NCBI GenBank assembly: GCA_965228955.1
Contig: OZ245848.1
Span: 3,782,001-3,846,000, forward strand
Length of the DNA: 64,000 nt
From: JANSWY01 sp965228955
Lineage (GTDB): Bacteria; Bacteroidota; Bacteroidia; Cytophagales; Cyclobacteriaceae
Direction of reading: 5' to 3'
The notes under the pieces were generated by a model. The model searched no databases. It was not told the origin of the DNA and saw nothing but the letters and a program-made list of their open reading frames with translations. The position numbers and the translations under genes are program-made. The first letter of the stretch is position 1. Each line of letters begins with the position of its first letter. Shown here in pieces: positions 52,608 to 61,465 of this stretch.

Positions 52608-54017
52608 ATGGAATTGGACGTACGAACAATCCTATTCTTCTTTTTATTGATTAATGTTTCAATTGCTCTGTTGCTTACCATTTACACTTTTAGCATCAAG
52701 CGATTCAGTTGGTTTTTAATCATTTATATTGGAGGCAAACTTTTTATTGCTCTCGCCTTACTATTGCTAGGCCTAAGAGGTAATATTCCTGATATTGTAT
52801 CTATTAGTGTAGGGAATTCAATACTGATTTTCGGTGTAGGAATGGAACTGTTCGCACTACAATGCTACGATGGAATGTTACGGAAAAATGTCTTCAATGG
52901 CATGATTTCCTTAGCCATTGCAATGTGTCTGGCTTTTTTTATTTGGGATACTTCTCAAGGTTATGTCAGGATAATACTCATTGCCATACCTCTTGCAGTG
53001 TTTTCATTAATTGCAGCAATCAGCTTTATATTTTTTCGAAGTAAATCTAAGTTTAGCAAGTTCATAGGAATCTTGTACCTTGCTTATGCAGTTGCTCATA
53101 TATTCAGAGCTACTACGGCTTATATTAACCCAAATTACACATTTATAGAATCCTCCAATTGGGTGGAAATTTCATTTTTGATCACTTCAGCAGTGGTAAC
53201 ATTTCTGGGAGCTATGGGATTCCTTTTGCTTCTGAAGGAAAAGCAAGAAATGAGCATACTTGAAGCAAACGATCAGCTAAATGAGTTAAACATTACAAAA
53301 GATAAGTTTTTCTCAATTATTGCACACGACTTAAGAGGTCCTATCGGAGCACTAAACAATATGGGTCAGCTTCTGCTTGATCAGCATGGGCAAATAACCG
53401 ATGAAGACAGAGAAGAATTAATCAACGCTGTAAATGAGAGTTCCGGAATTGCTTTAGACCTATTAAACAATCTTTTATATTGGGCTCAATCAGAATCTGG
53501 ACAATTGAAAGTTAACATCACAAAATTTCGTCCAACTGACCTGTTATCCAGAGCGGCATTAATCTTTCGGGAAGCTGCCAATTTGAAACACATTAAGATA
53601 AATGTACCATCCCGAAGTAGTGAGATTGCTTACGCAGATATGGAAATGATAGATACTGTTGTAAGAAACCTATTTTCAAATGCGATAAAGTTCACTCCTG
53701 AGAATGGTGAAATATCAGCCGGGTTTGAGAAAAAAGAAGATGGGTTGCAAATTTGGGTGAAAGACTCAGGCGTTGGAATGGACAAAGACGTTCTTGCCAA
53801 GCTATTCAGACTTGATTCTGATCACAGCACCAAGGGAACTAATATGGAAAGTGGTTCTGGACTGGGTTTAAAGTTGTGTAAAGAGTTTGTTGAGAAAAAC
53901 CACGGGGACATCTGGGTCACGAGTGAAGTGGGTCATGGAAGTAAGTTCTGTTTTACCTTACATACATCCCCAAACTTCAATGGTCACAGTAAAAAAACTG
54001 AATCTGAAGTAGCTTAG
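52608..54017 (+). CDS. Membrane histidine kinase with seven-helix sensor
   Basis: A 469-residue kinase. Seven hydrophobic segments lie at about 6-28, 33-56, 63-86, 97-113, 119-144, 151-170 and 187-208, then a short coiled coil. HisKA has the phospho-acceptor His240 in FFSIIAHDLRGP, and the ATPase domain has NLFSNAIKFTP (N box), DSGVGM (G1), SGSGLGL (G2). All catalytic motifs are intact. The sensor is unassigned. No response regulator is adjacent, so it is an orphan in this window. Its stop shares TTAG with the convergent small gene. Confidence 0.9.
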   Translation: MELDVRTILFFFLLINVSIALLLTIYTFSIKRFSWFLIIYIGGKLFIALALLLLGLRGNIPDIVSISVGNSILIFGVGMELFALQCYDGMLRKNVFNGMISLAIAMCLAFFIWDTSQGYVRIILIAIPLAVFSLIAAISFIFFRSKSKFSKFIGILYLAYAVAHIFRATTAYINPNYTFIESSNWVEISFLITSAVVTFLGAMGFLLLLKEKQEMSILEANDQLNELNITKDKFFSIIAHDLRGPIGALNNMGQLLLDQHGQITDEDREELINAVNESSGIALDLLNNLLYWAQSESGQLKVNITKFRPTDLLSRAALIFREAANLKHIKINVPSRSSEIAYADMEMIDTVVRNLFSNAIKFTPENGEISAGFEKKEDGLQIWVKDSGVGMDKDVLAKLFRLDSDHSTKGTNMESGSGLGLKLCKEFVEKNHGDIWVTSEVGHGSKFCFTLHTSPNFNGHSKKTESEVA

Positions 54018-54448
54018 GCAGCTAGTGCCGCTACCGTCCTCATAAATAGATTTCTTCGTACTTTCTTTTTGACAGCCTTACCAAATCCCCCTTTGAAAGT
54101 AATTTCTTTGCTCTCTCCAGTAAAAAAGTCAATGATGACGTGAAACTCAAGGGTATCACTATTTTGCCCAAGGACAACCTGTGACAGACGATTCTTTTTG
54201 TTCCCTCTGCTAGCTCCAGTCAGAATAAATTCATCCAGAACCTTTTCGTTAACAACAAATTCATCCGCTTCATTTTTGACTGCCGTGAAAGCAATAAGTT
54301 CACCGTCTAAAACAAAGGAGATTGAAATTTTATTACTTTTGATGATTGCAGATGCAGAAGCGGCAACTGCCTTTTTATGGTCGGAGACAACTATTTCCCC
54401 ATTGAACATTTTTTCGTTTGATTTCTGAGTGTTTCCTGCCTGATGCAT
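54014..54448 (-). CDS. Hypothetical protein
   Basis: A 144-residue soluble protein without signal peptide. The N-terminal half alternates strands (IVVSDHKKAVAASASAII, ISFVLDGELIAFTAV), and the end is strongly basic (GFGKAVKKKVRRNLFMRTV). No family is recognised. The start may be ATG 54448 or an internal ATG at 54406. It is convergent with the histidine kinase, overlapping by four bases. Codon use and composition do not look unlike its neighbours. Confidence 0.6.
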   Translation of the reverse strand: MHQAGNTQKSNEKMFNGEIVVSDHKKAVAASASAIIKSNKISISFVLDGELIAFTAVKNEADEFVVNEKVLDEFILTGASRGNKKNRLSQVVLGQNSDTLEFHVIIDFFTGESKEITFKGGFGKAVKKKVRRNLFMRTVAALAA

Positions 54449-54658
54449 ATCGATGTTGGTCTAAGTTTCGTTGAATCAAAGTACGTACATCTCAACCGTT
54501 TAATGAAAGTATGTGTCCTTATTGGGTATTTTCATTGATTGGATTGGTAGGATACGGTTTGATCAGGAATATGATATTTCGGAATATGCACTTGCTAATA
54601 TGAATAAGGCACATTTATTTAGCGGACCAATTAAATGATTTTCAAAATAAGCAGATAG

Positions 54659-55396
54659 GTGAACGAAAATTTAGTCATCATACCCACTTACAAGGAAAAG
54701 GAGAATATCGAGGATATCATCAGAAAGGTGTTCTCATTATCGATTCCTTTTCATATCCTGATTGTTGATGACAATTCCCCGGATGGCACTGCAGATATTG
54801 TAAAGGGTCTGCAGAAAGAATTCAGTAATGAGCTTCATTTAATTGAACGAGAGGGGAAACTTGGTTTAGGGACTGCATACATCACAGGGTTTAATTATGC
54901 CCTTGAAAACAGATATGAATACATCTTTGAAATGGATGCTGACTTCTCCCATAACCCTGAAGATCTTGTAAGCCTACAAAAAGCTTGCTCGGAAGAAGGT
55001 AATGACATGGCGATAGGATCTCGATACATAACAGGTGTGAATGTAGTGAATTGGCCAATGGGAAGAGTGTTAATGTCTTATTGTGCAAGTATCTATGTAA
55101 GGTTTATTACAGGATTGCCAATTACTGATGCGACAGCCGGATTCAAATGTTATACCAGAAGAGTTTTGGAAACTATTGAACCTAAAAGAATCAGATTCAT
55201 TGGTTATGCCTTCCAAATTGAAATGAAATTCAACGCCTGGAAACATGGCTTCAAAATAAAGGAAGTACCAATCATCTTTACTGACCGTACAAAGGGGCAA
55301 TCTAAAATGTCCAGAGGAATCTTCAAGGAAGCCGTATTTGGTGTAATTCAATTGAAGATTCGTTCGTTATTTCATAAATACGAACCTTACCATTAA
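54659..55396 (+). CDS. Polyprenol-phosphate mannosyltransferase-like GT2 enzyme (DPM1-like)
   Basis: A 245-residue GT-A glycosyltransferase. It shows VIIPTYKEKENI (6-17), IVDDNSPDGTAD (35-46), the DAD motif Asp93-Ala-Asp95 in EMDADFSHNPEDL, and TDRTKGQSKMS near the C terminus, the dolichyl-phosphate mannose synthase signature. It lacks a C-terminal membrane anchor, as do bacterial single-domain DPM1 homologues. Transfer of mannose or glucose to a polyprenyl phosphate is likely. The start is GTG. It shares TTAA stops with the convergent permease gene. Confidence 0.88.
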   Translation: MNENLVIIPTYKEKENIEDIIRKVFSLSIPFHILIVDDNSPDGTADIVKGLQKEFSNELHLIEREGKLGLGTAYITGFNYALENRYEYIFEMDADFSHNPEDLVSLQKACSEEGNDMAIGSRYITGVNVVNWPMGRVLMSYCASIYVRFITGLPITDATAGFKCYTRRVLETIEPKRIRFIGYAFQIEMKFNAWKHGFKIKEVPIIFTDRTKGQSKMSRGIFKEAVFGVIQLKIRSLFHKYEPYH

Positions 55397-56613
55397 TTAA
55401 ACCTGATCGACTTAATAGGTTTGATGCCACTGATTACAGTAATTGGTATACCCAATGCTAACCCTACTATCAATAGAGTAATAACATTCAACCCCAATAT
55501 AACCATTGGGTTAATCACAATTGGCACATACTCCATATAGTAGTTTTTGGGATCTAATGGCATTACATGATACTGACTCTGCATAAAAGCAAAACCAAGA
55601 GCTAGTATATTGGCAATAATCATTCCCTTTACGATAAGTCTAAACCCATTGAAGAAAAAGATCTTTCTAATTAAAGGCTTGCCTGCTCCCATGGCTTTGA
55701 GCATTCCTATCATTTGTACTCTCTCCATAATTAGTATCAAGAGGATGGAAACCATATTCAAACTAGCAACTACCAGAACGATCACTAAAAAAATGTACAC
55801 GTTCCGGTCAATTAATGATAGCCAATCAAAAATCTGAATGTATTTATCGGAAATAAGGTCTACATATAAATCATGATCGATCCGTTCAAACATATCTTCC
55901 CGATGAGCATCAAGAGATTCAATATCACTGGCAAATACTTCAAATCCTCCGGTGACTGAATCAGGCCACTGATTAATCCTTCTAATCAAATCAATATCTC
56001 CAATGATAATTCGATCATCAAATTCCTCTAACCAGGTTTCATATATGCCACTTACTTTTAATTTCCTGTATCTTGGAGGATTCTGAACGAAGTAGATCAA
56101 CACATCGTCTCCAGTCTTCAACAGTAACTGATTAGATAGCTTTTTACTAATCAATACATCGAGGCTATAACCCTTATCCTTAAATTCTGGAAATTTACCC
56201 TCAATTATATTAGGCCTGAAGTTTTCAATTTTATAGTCCTTCCCTACCCCTTTCATGATCACTCCCTGAACTTCCTCATCGGTTTTCAGCAACCCAGCTT
56301 TATTGGCAAACTGCTGAACATGCTCCACATAAGGAAAATCCCTCTTCCAGTTTTGATAAAATTCAGAATTCAAATTAACTGGCTGATCGTCTATCGAACT
56401 AAGAAGAACATACTTGGTAACTAGCAAATGGCCATTGAAAGAATAAATTTTATCCCTTATTTCCTTTCGAAAACCCTCCATGATCATAAAGGCCACAAGA
56501 ATGGAAGTAAGACCTATTACAATACTGATTATTGCTATGCGACTAATAGCAACTGAAAAGGATCTTTTATTTTCTTTTGAAATTCGTTGTGATATAAAAT
56601 ATGGGAGATTCAA
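55393..56613 (-). CDS. LolC/LolE-type ABC transporter permease
   Basis: A 406-residue inner-membrane protein: TM1 about 22-47, a periplasmic domain about 48-270, and three C-terminal helices (about 273-300, 315-345 and 370-395). MIMEGFRKEIRDKIYSFNGHL after TM1 and QMIGMLKAMGAGKPLIRKIFF are characteristic of the LolC/E group, which extract lipoproteins from the inner membrane. In Bacteroidota several paralogues occur, so the substrate is not certain. No ATPase gene is adjacent. Only 20 bases separate its ATG from the divergent namZ-like gene. Confidence 0.87.
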   Translation of the reverse strand: MNLPYFISQRISKENKRSFSVAISRIAIISIVIGLTSILVAFMIMEGFRKEIRDKIYSFNGHLLVTKYVLLSSIDDQPVNLNSEFYQNWKRDFPYVEHVQQFANKAGLLKTDEEVQGVIMKGVGKDYKIENFRPNIIEGKFPEFKDKGYSLDVLISKKLSNQLLLKTGDDVLIYFVQNPPRYRKLKVSGIYETWLEEFDDRIIIGDIDLIRRINQWPDSVTGGFEVFASDIESLDAHREDMFERIDHDLYVDLISDKYIQIFDWLSLIDRNVYIFLVIVLVVASLNMVSILLILIMERVQMIGMLKAMGAGKPLIRKIFFFNGFRLIVKGMIIANILALGFAFMQSQYHVMPLDPKNYYMEYVPIVINPMVILGLNVITLLIVGLALGIPITVISGIKPIKSIRFN

Positions 56614-56633
56614 ATTTATCCTAATTTTGAGTC

Positions 56634-57848
56634 ATGCAAATTAACTGGCAAAAGCTGAATATTCCCATACTTAGCTTGTTTTTACTTGGAACACTTAGTT
56701 TACTGGCTTGTAACGCAGAAAAGAAAGAATCTGTATACCCAAAACATGAGATTAAAACCATCAAAGTAGGAGCAGAAAGGCTAGACCTGTACTTATCCTC
56801 ACTTGAAAATAAAAGAATCGGTTTAGTCGTAAACCACAGTTCACTGGTTGGTCAGACTCACCTTGTGGATACACTTTTAAATCTTAAAATTCAGATTACT
56901 AAAATATTCGCCCCAGAACACGGGTTCCGTGGAGACCTTGCAAACGGTGAAACAGTGCTGAACGGAATTGACAAAAAAACTAATCTTCCTATCCTCTCAC
57001 TACACGGCAAACACAAAAAACCAACAGAAGAGATGCTTTCCGACATTGATTTGGTGATTTTTGATATTCAGGATGTTGGCACCAGGTTCTTCACTTATAT
57101 CAGTACTATGCACTACGTTATGGAAGCATGTGCTGAAAATAACATTCCTGTCATGATTCTTGACAGGCCCAACCCAAATGGATATTACGTGGATGGCCCG
57201 GTTATGGAAGATGAGTATAAATCATTCCTTGGAATGCATTCAATTCCTATAGTACACGGAATGACTGTGGGTGAACTCGCACAAATGATTAAAGGAGAAT
57301 TCTGGTTGCAAGATTCATTACAATGCGATTTGAGTATTGTCGAAATTGAGAATTATGATCATTCGATGCGATACAAATTACCCGTCAGGCCATCACCAAA
57401 TTTACCAACGTCATTGTCTGTGAACTTATACCCTTCCTTATGCCTTTTTGAGCAAACTATAATGAGTATCGGGCGTGGTACTGATCATCCTTTTTCAATG
57501 TATGGAAATCCAGATTTCCCAGATACCACATTTAGCTTCCTTCCAAAGTCCAGAACAGAATCCATTTATCCAAAACATGAAGATAGGATTTGCTACGGTA
57601 TCAATTTGCAAGGTGAGCCTGAGTTAGAAAGATTTGAGCTAAAGTATTTGATGAATGCATATCAGCAAATGTCTAAGCCTTCTGATTTTTTCAGCAAGTA
57701 CTTTGAGAGATTAGCAGGCACTGAAGAATTAGAAAAGCAAATTATTGCTGGTCTGTCGGAGGAAGAAATTAGAAAAACCTGGCAAGACGATCTTGAATCA
57801 TTTAAGAATTTGAGAAAAAAGTATTTGATATATAAAGACTTTGAATAG
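56634..57848 (+). CDS. namZ: DUF1343 protein (exo-beta-N-acetylmuramidase NamZ-like), lipoprotein
   Basis: A 404-residue protein with a lipoprotein signal (SLLAC, Cys26). The DUF1343 domain shows GLVVNHSSLVG, FAPEHGFRGDLANGE (conserved Glu and His), LHGKHKKPT, FDIQDVGTRFFTYISTM, LDRPNPNG and GRGTDHPFSMYGNP. The family includes NamZ, an exo-lytic muramidase that removes N-acetylmuramic acid in peptidoglycan recycling. It is the first gene of a unit with fmt, folA and an SDR gene; fmt starts directly after its stop. Confidence 0.87.
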   Translation: MQINWQKLNIPILSLFLLGTLSLLACNAEKKESVYPKHEIKTIKVGAERLDLYLSSLENKRIGLVVNHSSLVGQTHLVDTLLNLKIQITKIFAPEHGFRGDLANGETVLNGIDKKTNLPILSLHGKHKKPTEEMLSDIDLVIFDIQDVGTRFFTYISTMHYVMEACAENNIPVMILDRPNPNGYYVDGPVMEDEYKSFLGMHSIPIVHGMTVGELAQMIKGEFWLQDSLQCDLSIVEIENYDHSMRYKLPVRPSPNLPTSLSVNLYPSLCLFEQTIMSIGRGTDHPFSMYGNPDFPDTTFSFLPKSRTESIYPKHEDRICYGINLQGEPELERFELKYLMNAYQQMSKPSDFFSKYFERLAGTEELEKQIIAGLSEEEIRKTWQDDLESFKNLRKKYLIYKDFE

Positions 57849-58772
57849 ATGAAGAAACTTAGGGTGATATTTATGGGTACCCCGGAGTTTGCCGTTGCAA
57901 GCTTACAGAAACTGGTAGAGAATGATGTTGATGTTGTAGCTGTAATAACAGCTCCTGATAAGCCAAAAGGAAGAGGTAAAAAGTTGGGAACATCACCTGT
58001 AAAGGACTATGCTGTTAAAAAGGGACTAACTATTCTACAACCAACAAATTTAAAAGACCCTGGTTTTCAGGAAGAGTTAGCAGCATTAAAAGCTGATTTG
58101 CAGGTTGTGGTGGCTTTCAGAATGCTTCCAGAAGCAGTTTGGAATATGCCACCGCTAGGGACCTTCAATCTTCATGCCTCTTTGCTCCCACAATACAGAG
58201 GTGCTGCTCCAATCAACTGGGCCATCATCAATGGAGAATCTGAAACTGGTGTAACTACCTTTTTCCTCAAACACGAGATTGATACAGGAGCAATTATATT
58301 CCAATACAAAGAAGCTATCAGAGAAGATGACAATGTTGGAACACTGTATGAAAGATTGATGAATATTGGTGCTGATTTAGTATTGAAAACAGTAGAAGCA
58401 GTTACCAATGATGATTATCCTCAAATTCCACAAGAAGAAACATCTGATTTAAAGCCAGCTCCCAAGATTTTCAAGGAAGATTGTAAAATAGATTGGAATC
58501 AAACAACCAATTCAGTCCACAACTTCATTAGAGGCCTGTCTCCATATCCTGGAGCCTGGACCACTTTAAATGGAAAAATATTAAAGGTGTACAAAACCCA
58601 GATATCTTCAAACGGTTTTGAAGGCATTCCTGGGGATATGAAATCTAATGGTAAAAACAATTTAGAGATAAAAACTTCTGATGGAGCCATAGAAGTATTA
58701 GAATTGCAGCTCGAAGGAAAAAAACGAATGACCATTCAGGAATTCCTTCTTGGTAATAAAATTGATGCATGA
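57849..58772 (+). CDS. fmt: Methionyl-tRNA formyltransferase
   Basis: A 307-residue enzyme with FMGTPEFAVASLQ at the start, the SLLPQYRGAAPI loop, and catalytic residues Asn107, His109 (FNLHASLLP) and Asp145 (HEIDTGAI), matching Fmt. A C-terminal tRNA-binding domain starts around 206. It formylates initiator Met-tRNA using 10-formyltetrahydrofolate. Its stop overlaps the folA start (ATGA); a folate-linked pair. Confidence 0.97.
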   Translation: MKKLRVIFMGTPEFAVASLQKLVENDVDVVAVITAPDKPKGRGKKLGTSPVKDYAVKKGLTILQPTNLKDPGFQEELAALKADLQVVVAFRMLPEAVWNMPPLGTFNLHASLLPQYRGAAPINWAIINGESETGVTTFFLKHEIDTGAIIFQYKEAIREDDNVGTLYERLMNIGADLVLKTVEAVTNDDYPQIPQEETSDLKPAPKIFKEDCKIDWNQTTNSVHNFIRGLSPYPGAWTTLNGKILKVYKTQISSNGFEGIPGDMKSNGKNNLEIKTSDGAIEVLELQLEGKKRMTIQEFLLGNKIDA

Positions 58773-59269
58773 AGATTTCAATGATTGCCGCTGTGGCAAA
58801 AAATAGGGTAATAGGAAAGGATAACGACCTGGTATGGCACCTGCCAGATGACATGAAGTTTTTCAAAGACACTACGAAAGATCATGTTGTCATTATGGGC
58901 CGGAAAAATTTCGAATCTCTTCCTCCTAAATGGAAACCACTTCCAAACCGGACAAATCTCATCATCAGCAGAAATGCAAAATACGATGCATTAGGTTGCA
59001 AAGTATTCACTTCATTGGAAGCTTGTCTTGAATATGTGAAGACATTGAATCAGGATGAAATTTTTATTATAGGTGGTGGCCAAATTTATAAATTAGGCTT
59101 AGAATTAGCTGATCGAATGTACATTACGGAAATTGATGCCGAATTTGATGGTGATGCATTCTTTCCAGAATGGGACAAATCACTCTGGAATGAAGTGAGT
59201 AGAAAACACCATGCAAAAGACGAAAGACACGAGTTTGCATTTGATTTTGTAACCTACGACCGAACTTAA
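58769..59269 (+). CDS. folA: Dihydrofolate reductase
   Basis: A 166-residue enzyme: MIAAVAKNRVIG (5-16), DLVWHLPDDMKFFK (20-33) with the catalytic acid Asp28, VIMGRKNFESLP (NADPH site), and FIIGGGQIYKLGL. The sequence is complete and of normal length. It makes tetrahydrofolate, the precursor of the cofactor used by Fmt, and overlaps fmt by four bases. The SDR gene follows after seven bases. Confidence 0.97.
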   Translation: MKISMIAAVAKNRVIGKDNDLVWHLPDDMKFFKDTTKDHVVIMGRKNFESLPPKWKPLPNRTNLIISRNAKYDALGCKVFTSLEACLEYVKTLNQDEIFIIGGGQIYKLGLELADRMYITEIDAEFDGDAFFPEWDKSLWNEVSRKHHAKDERHEFAFDFVTYDRT

Positions 59270-59276
59270 AGAAGTA

Positions 59277-60080
59277 ATGAAAGACCTTAACAATAAAGTA
59301 GTTTGGCTAACCGGTGCATCCTCTGGAATTGGAGAGGCAATGGCTTATGCATTTGTTGCAGAAGGAGCAAAACTTATCCTTTCTTCCCGCAGAGAATCTG
59401 AATTAGAGAGGGTTAAAAGTAATTGTCCAGCTGAAAGCCAGGATAATATCAAAATCCTAACCATTGATCTGGCAGATGCAGCAAGCCTTGAAGATAAATG
59501 CAAAACTGCAGAATCACTTTTCGGGCAGATTGATGTGCTGGTAAACAATGGTGGAATATCTCAGAGAGACAGAGTAATTAATACAAAAATTGAAGTTGAT
59601 CGTGAACTAATGGAGATCAATTACTTTGGTTCAATCGCTTTAACCAAAAATGTACTTCCAGGAATGGTTGAGAGACAACAAGGACATCACGTTGTAATTA
59701 CAAGTGCAACTGGAATCATCAGTACACCTTTAAGATCTTCTTATGCTGCATCAAAACATGCATTACACGGATTCTATGATTCCTTAAGATCAGAACATCA
59801 TGATGATAATATTAAGGTCACAATTGTTTGTCCGGGTTATGTGAAAACAAATATCTCGATCAATGCCAGAATGGGTTCTGGTGAAAAGCAAAACAGTATG
59901 GATGATGCCCAGGCAAATGGTCTGTCTCCAGAATTTGTTGCTAAGAAAATTATTAGATCAATTAAGAAAGACAAGCTGGAGGTTTACATAGGTGGACTCA
60001 AAGAAGTTGCTGGAATTTATTTAAAACGGTTTGTACCAACCTTGTTTGCGAAAGTGGTTAGAAAAACTAATGTGACTTAA
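59277..60080 (+). CDS. Short-chain dehydrogenase/reductase
   Basis: A 267-residue classical SDR: NAD(P)-binding TGASSGIG (12-19), NNG (90-92), and the catalytic Ser143, Tyr156 and Lys160 (SSYAASK). SRRESELERV after beta-2 suggests NADP preference. A C-terminal segment (VYIGGLKEVAGIYLKRF) recalls membrane-associated SDRs of the DHRS7-like group. The substrate is unknown. It is the last gene of the namZ/fmt/folA unit. Confidence 0.9.
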   Translation: MKDLNNKVVWLTGASSGIGEAMAYAFVAEGAKLILSSRRESELERVKSNCPAESQDNIKILTIDLADAASLEDKCKTAESLFGQIDVLVNNGGISQRDRVINTKIEVDRELMEINYFGSIALTKNVLPGMVERQQGHHVVITSATGIISTPLRSSYAASKHALHGFYDSLRSEHHDDNIKVTIVCPGYVKTNISINARMGSGEKQNSMDDAQANGLSPEFVAKKIIRSIKKDKLEVYIGGLKEVAGIYLKRFVPTLFAKVVRKTNVT

Positions 60081-60212
60081 AAAATAATCACCCGTTAGTC
60101 GACACTTTCGCTGTAGTTACCGAAAAAATAATTAGATTAAAAGAAAGTTCTGATGCACAACTGCTAAAAGTGCTTTCGAATAACTTTATTTGTGATATTA
60201 AAACAATAATCC

Positions 60213-61367
60213 ATGTCAGAAGTAAGAGAAAGAAAGAAAAAGTATAACATCCTCTATGTGGACGATGAGGCAGCAAACTTGCGTGTTTTCAAGTCGGTAT
60301 TTAAAAGAGATTACAAAGTATTTATTGCCGAAGGTGGTGCTCAAGCCTTGGAAATCATGAAAGAGAATGATATCCATCTTTTAGTGACTGACCAAAGAAT
60401 GCCAGGCATGTCTGGTGTAGAGCTTTTGGAATCAGTAGTTTCTGATTTCCCTGATATGGTTAAAATGATCTTGAGTGGATTTAGTGACGTTGAGGATATC
60501 ATCAAAGCCGTAAACGAATGTGGTCTTGATCAGTATTTGATGAAGCCATGGAACAAAGAAGACCTAGGCGAAACCTTCAACAAGGCACTTGCTAAATTTG
60601 AGTCAGATGAGGATAAAAATGAGGTCCACATCATTAAGAAAGCATTGGAGGAAAATGAAAAATATGCTCACAAGCAAATTCATGCATTACTTCCGAAGCA
60701 ATCTGATCTTGATTCATTCTTTGAAGAATCTTTCACGCTGTACAAACCGATGAATGACCTTGGAGGTGTATTCTACTGGTTTGGAACAACAGATGATAAT
60801 AAGGGAATTCTTGCTTCTATTGATTGTGCTGAAACTGGCGTAAAAGGAGCATTGCTTACCATGCTTTTTGAAACTGCCCTTAAAGGTGTAGTCTACAAAA
60901 AGAAGGTAACTACAGCAGATGGTATCCTTGCCAGCCTTGACGAGCACTTCCAGGAAAGTAGTGATGAAGAGCAGATCGGGTACAATGTTGGAATTACAGT
61001 AATCGATAAAGATTCTAAATTCATTTCGTTTGCCGGAGCTGGCCAAAACATGCATTACATTGATGGTAACAATGACCTTGAAATGGCTTCAGGTGACCCT
61101 GTTCAAATCGGCGTGGGAGACACTGGCAAGAAATTCGACACTTTCCAGGGAACTTTCGACGAGGTAAGAGCAGTTTATCTTTACGGAACAAGAACAGGAG
61201 ATCAATTCTCAAATGCACAAAGAGTAAACTCTCTGGAAGAAATGATCGACGAGGTGATGAATGATGCGTTTGCTGAGCAAAAAGAGGAACTAATGGTTAA
61301 ATTGGCTGAGTCAATTTCTGGCCAACCTCAAGAGCATGACGTAATGATTTTAGGTGCGAAAATTTAA
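60213..61367 (+). CDS. Response regulator with degenerate PP2C (SpoIIE-type) output domain
   Basis: A 384-residue protein. The receiver domain (residues 11-125) is intact: Asp17, Asp18, phospho-acceptor Asp60 in VTDQRMPGM, and Lys111 in YLMKPW. A coiled-coil linker leads to a SpoIIE-type PP2C domain (about 160-384) whose metal site is eroded. GGDFYWF is GGVFYWF (Val186), DCTGHGVPG is DCAETGVKG (203-211), the TDG loop is YGTRTG (Thr326), and DD near the end is HD (375-376). Asp204 and Asp376 remain. A catalytically dead partner-switch scaffold is likely. A terminator follows. Confidence 0.9.
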   Translation: MSEVRERKKKYNILYVDDEAANLRVFKSVFKRDYKVFIAEGGAQALEIMKENDIHLLVTDQRMPGMSGVELLESVVSDFPDMVKMILSGFSDVEDIIKAVNECGLDQYLMKPWNKEDLGETFNKALAKFESDEDKNEVHIIKKALEENEKYAHKQIHALLPKQSDLDSFFEESFTLYKPMNDLGGVFYWFGTTDDNKGILASIDCAETGVKGALLTMLFETALKGVVYKKKVTTADGILASLDEHFQESSDEEQIGYNVGITVIDKDSKFISFAGAGQNMHYIDGNNDLEMASGDPVQIGVGDTGKKFDTFQGTFDEVRAVYLYGTRTGDQFSNAQRVNSLEEMIDEVMNDAFAEQKEELMVKLAESISGQPQEHDVMILGAKI

Positions 61368-61396
61368 GATTAATTAATAATAAAATACCTGAAAAG

Positions 61397-61419
61397 ACCC
61401 GTCAATAGGCGGGTTTTTT
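61397..61419 (+). terminator. Intrinsic terminator after the response regulator gene
   Basis: ACCCG (61397-61401) pairs with CGGGT (61410-61414), followed by a run of six T (61414-61419) and preceded by AAAAG, the usual shape of a rho-independent terminator. Confidence 0.8.
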
Positions 61420-61465
61420 ACTTAATGGCCCTTGATAATTGAAGTTGAAGTTGAATTGTAAGGAG

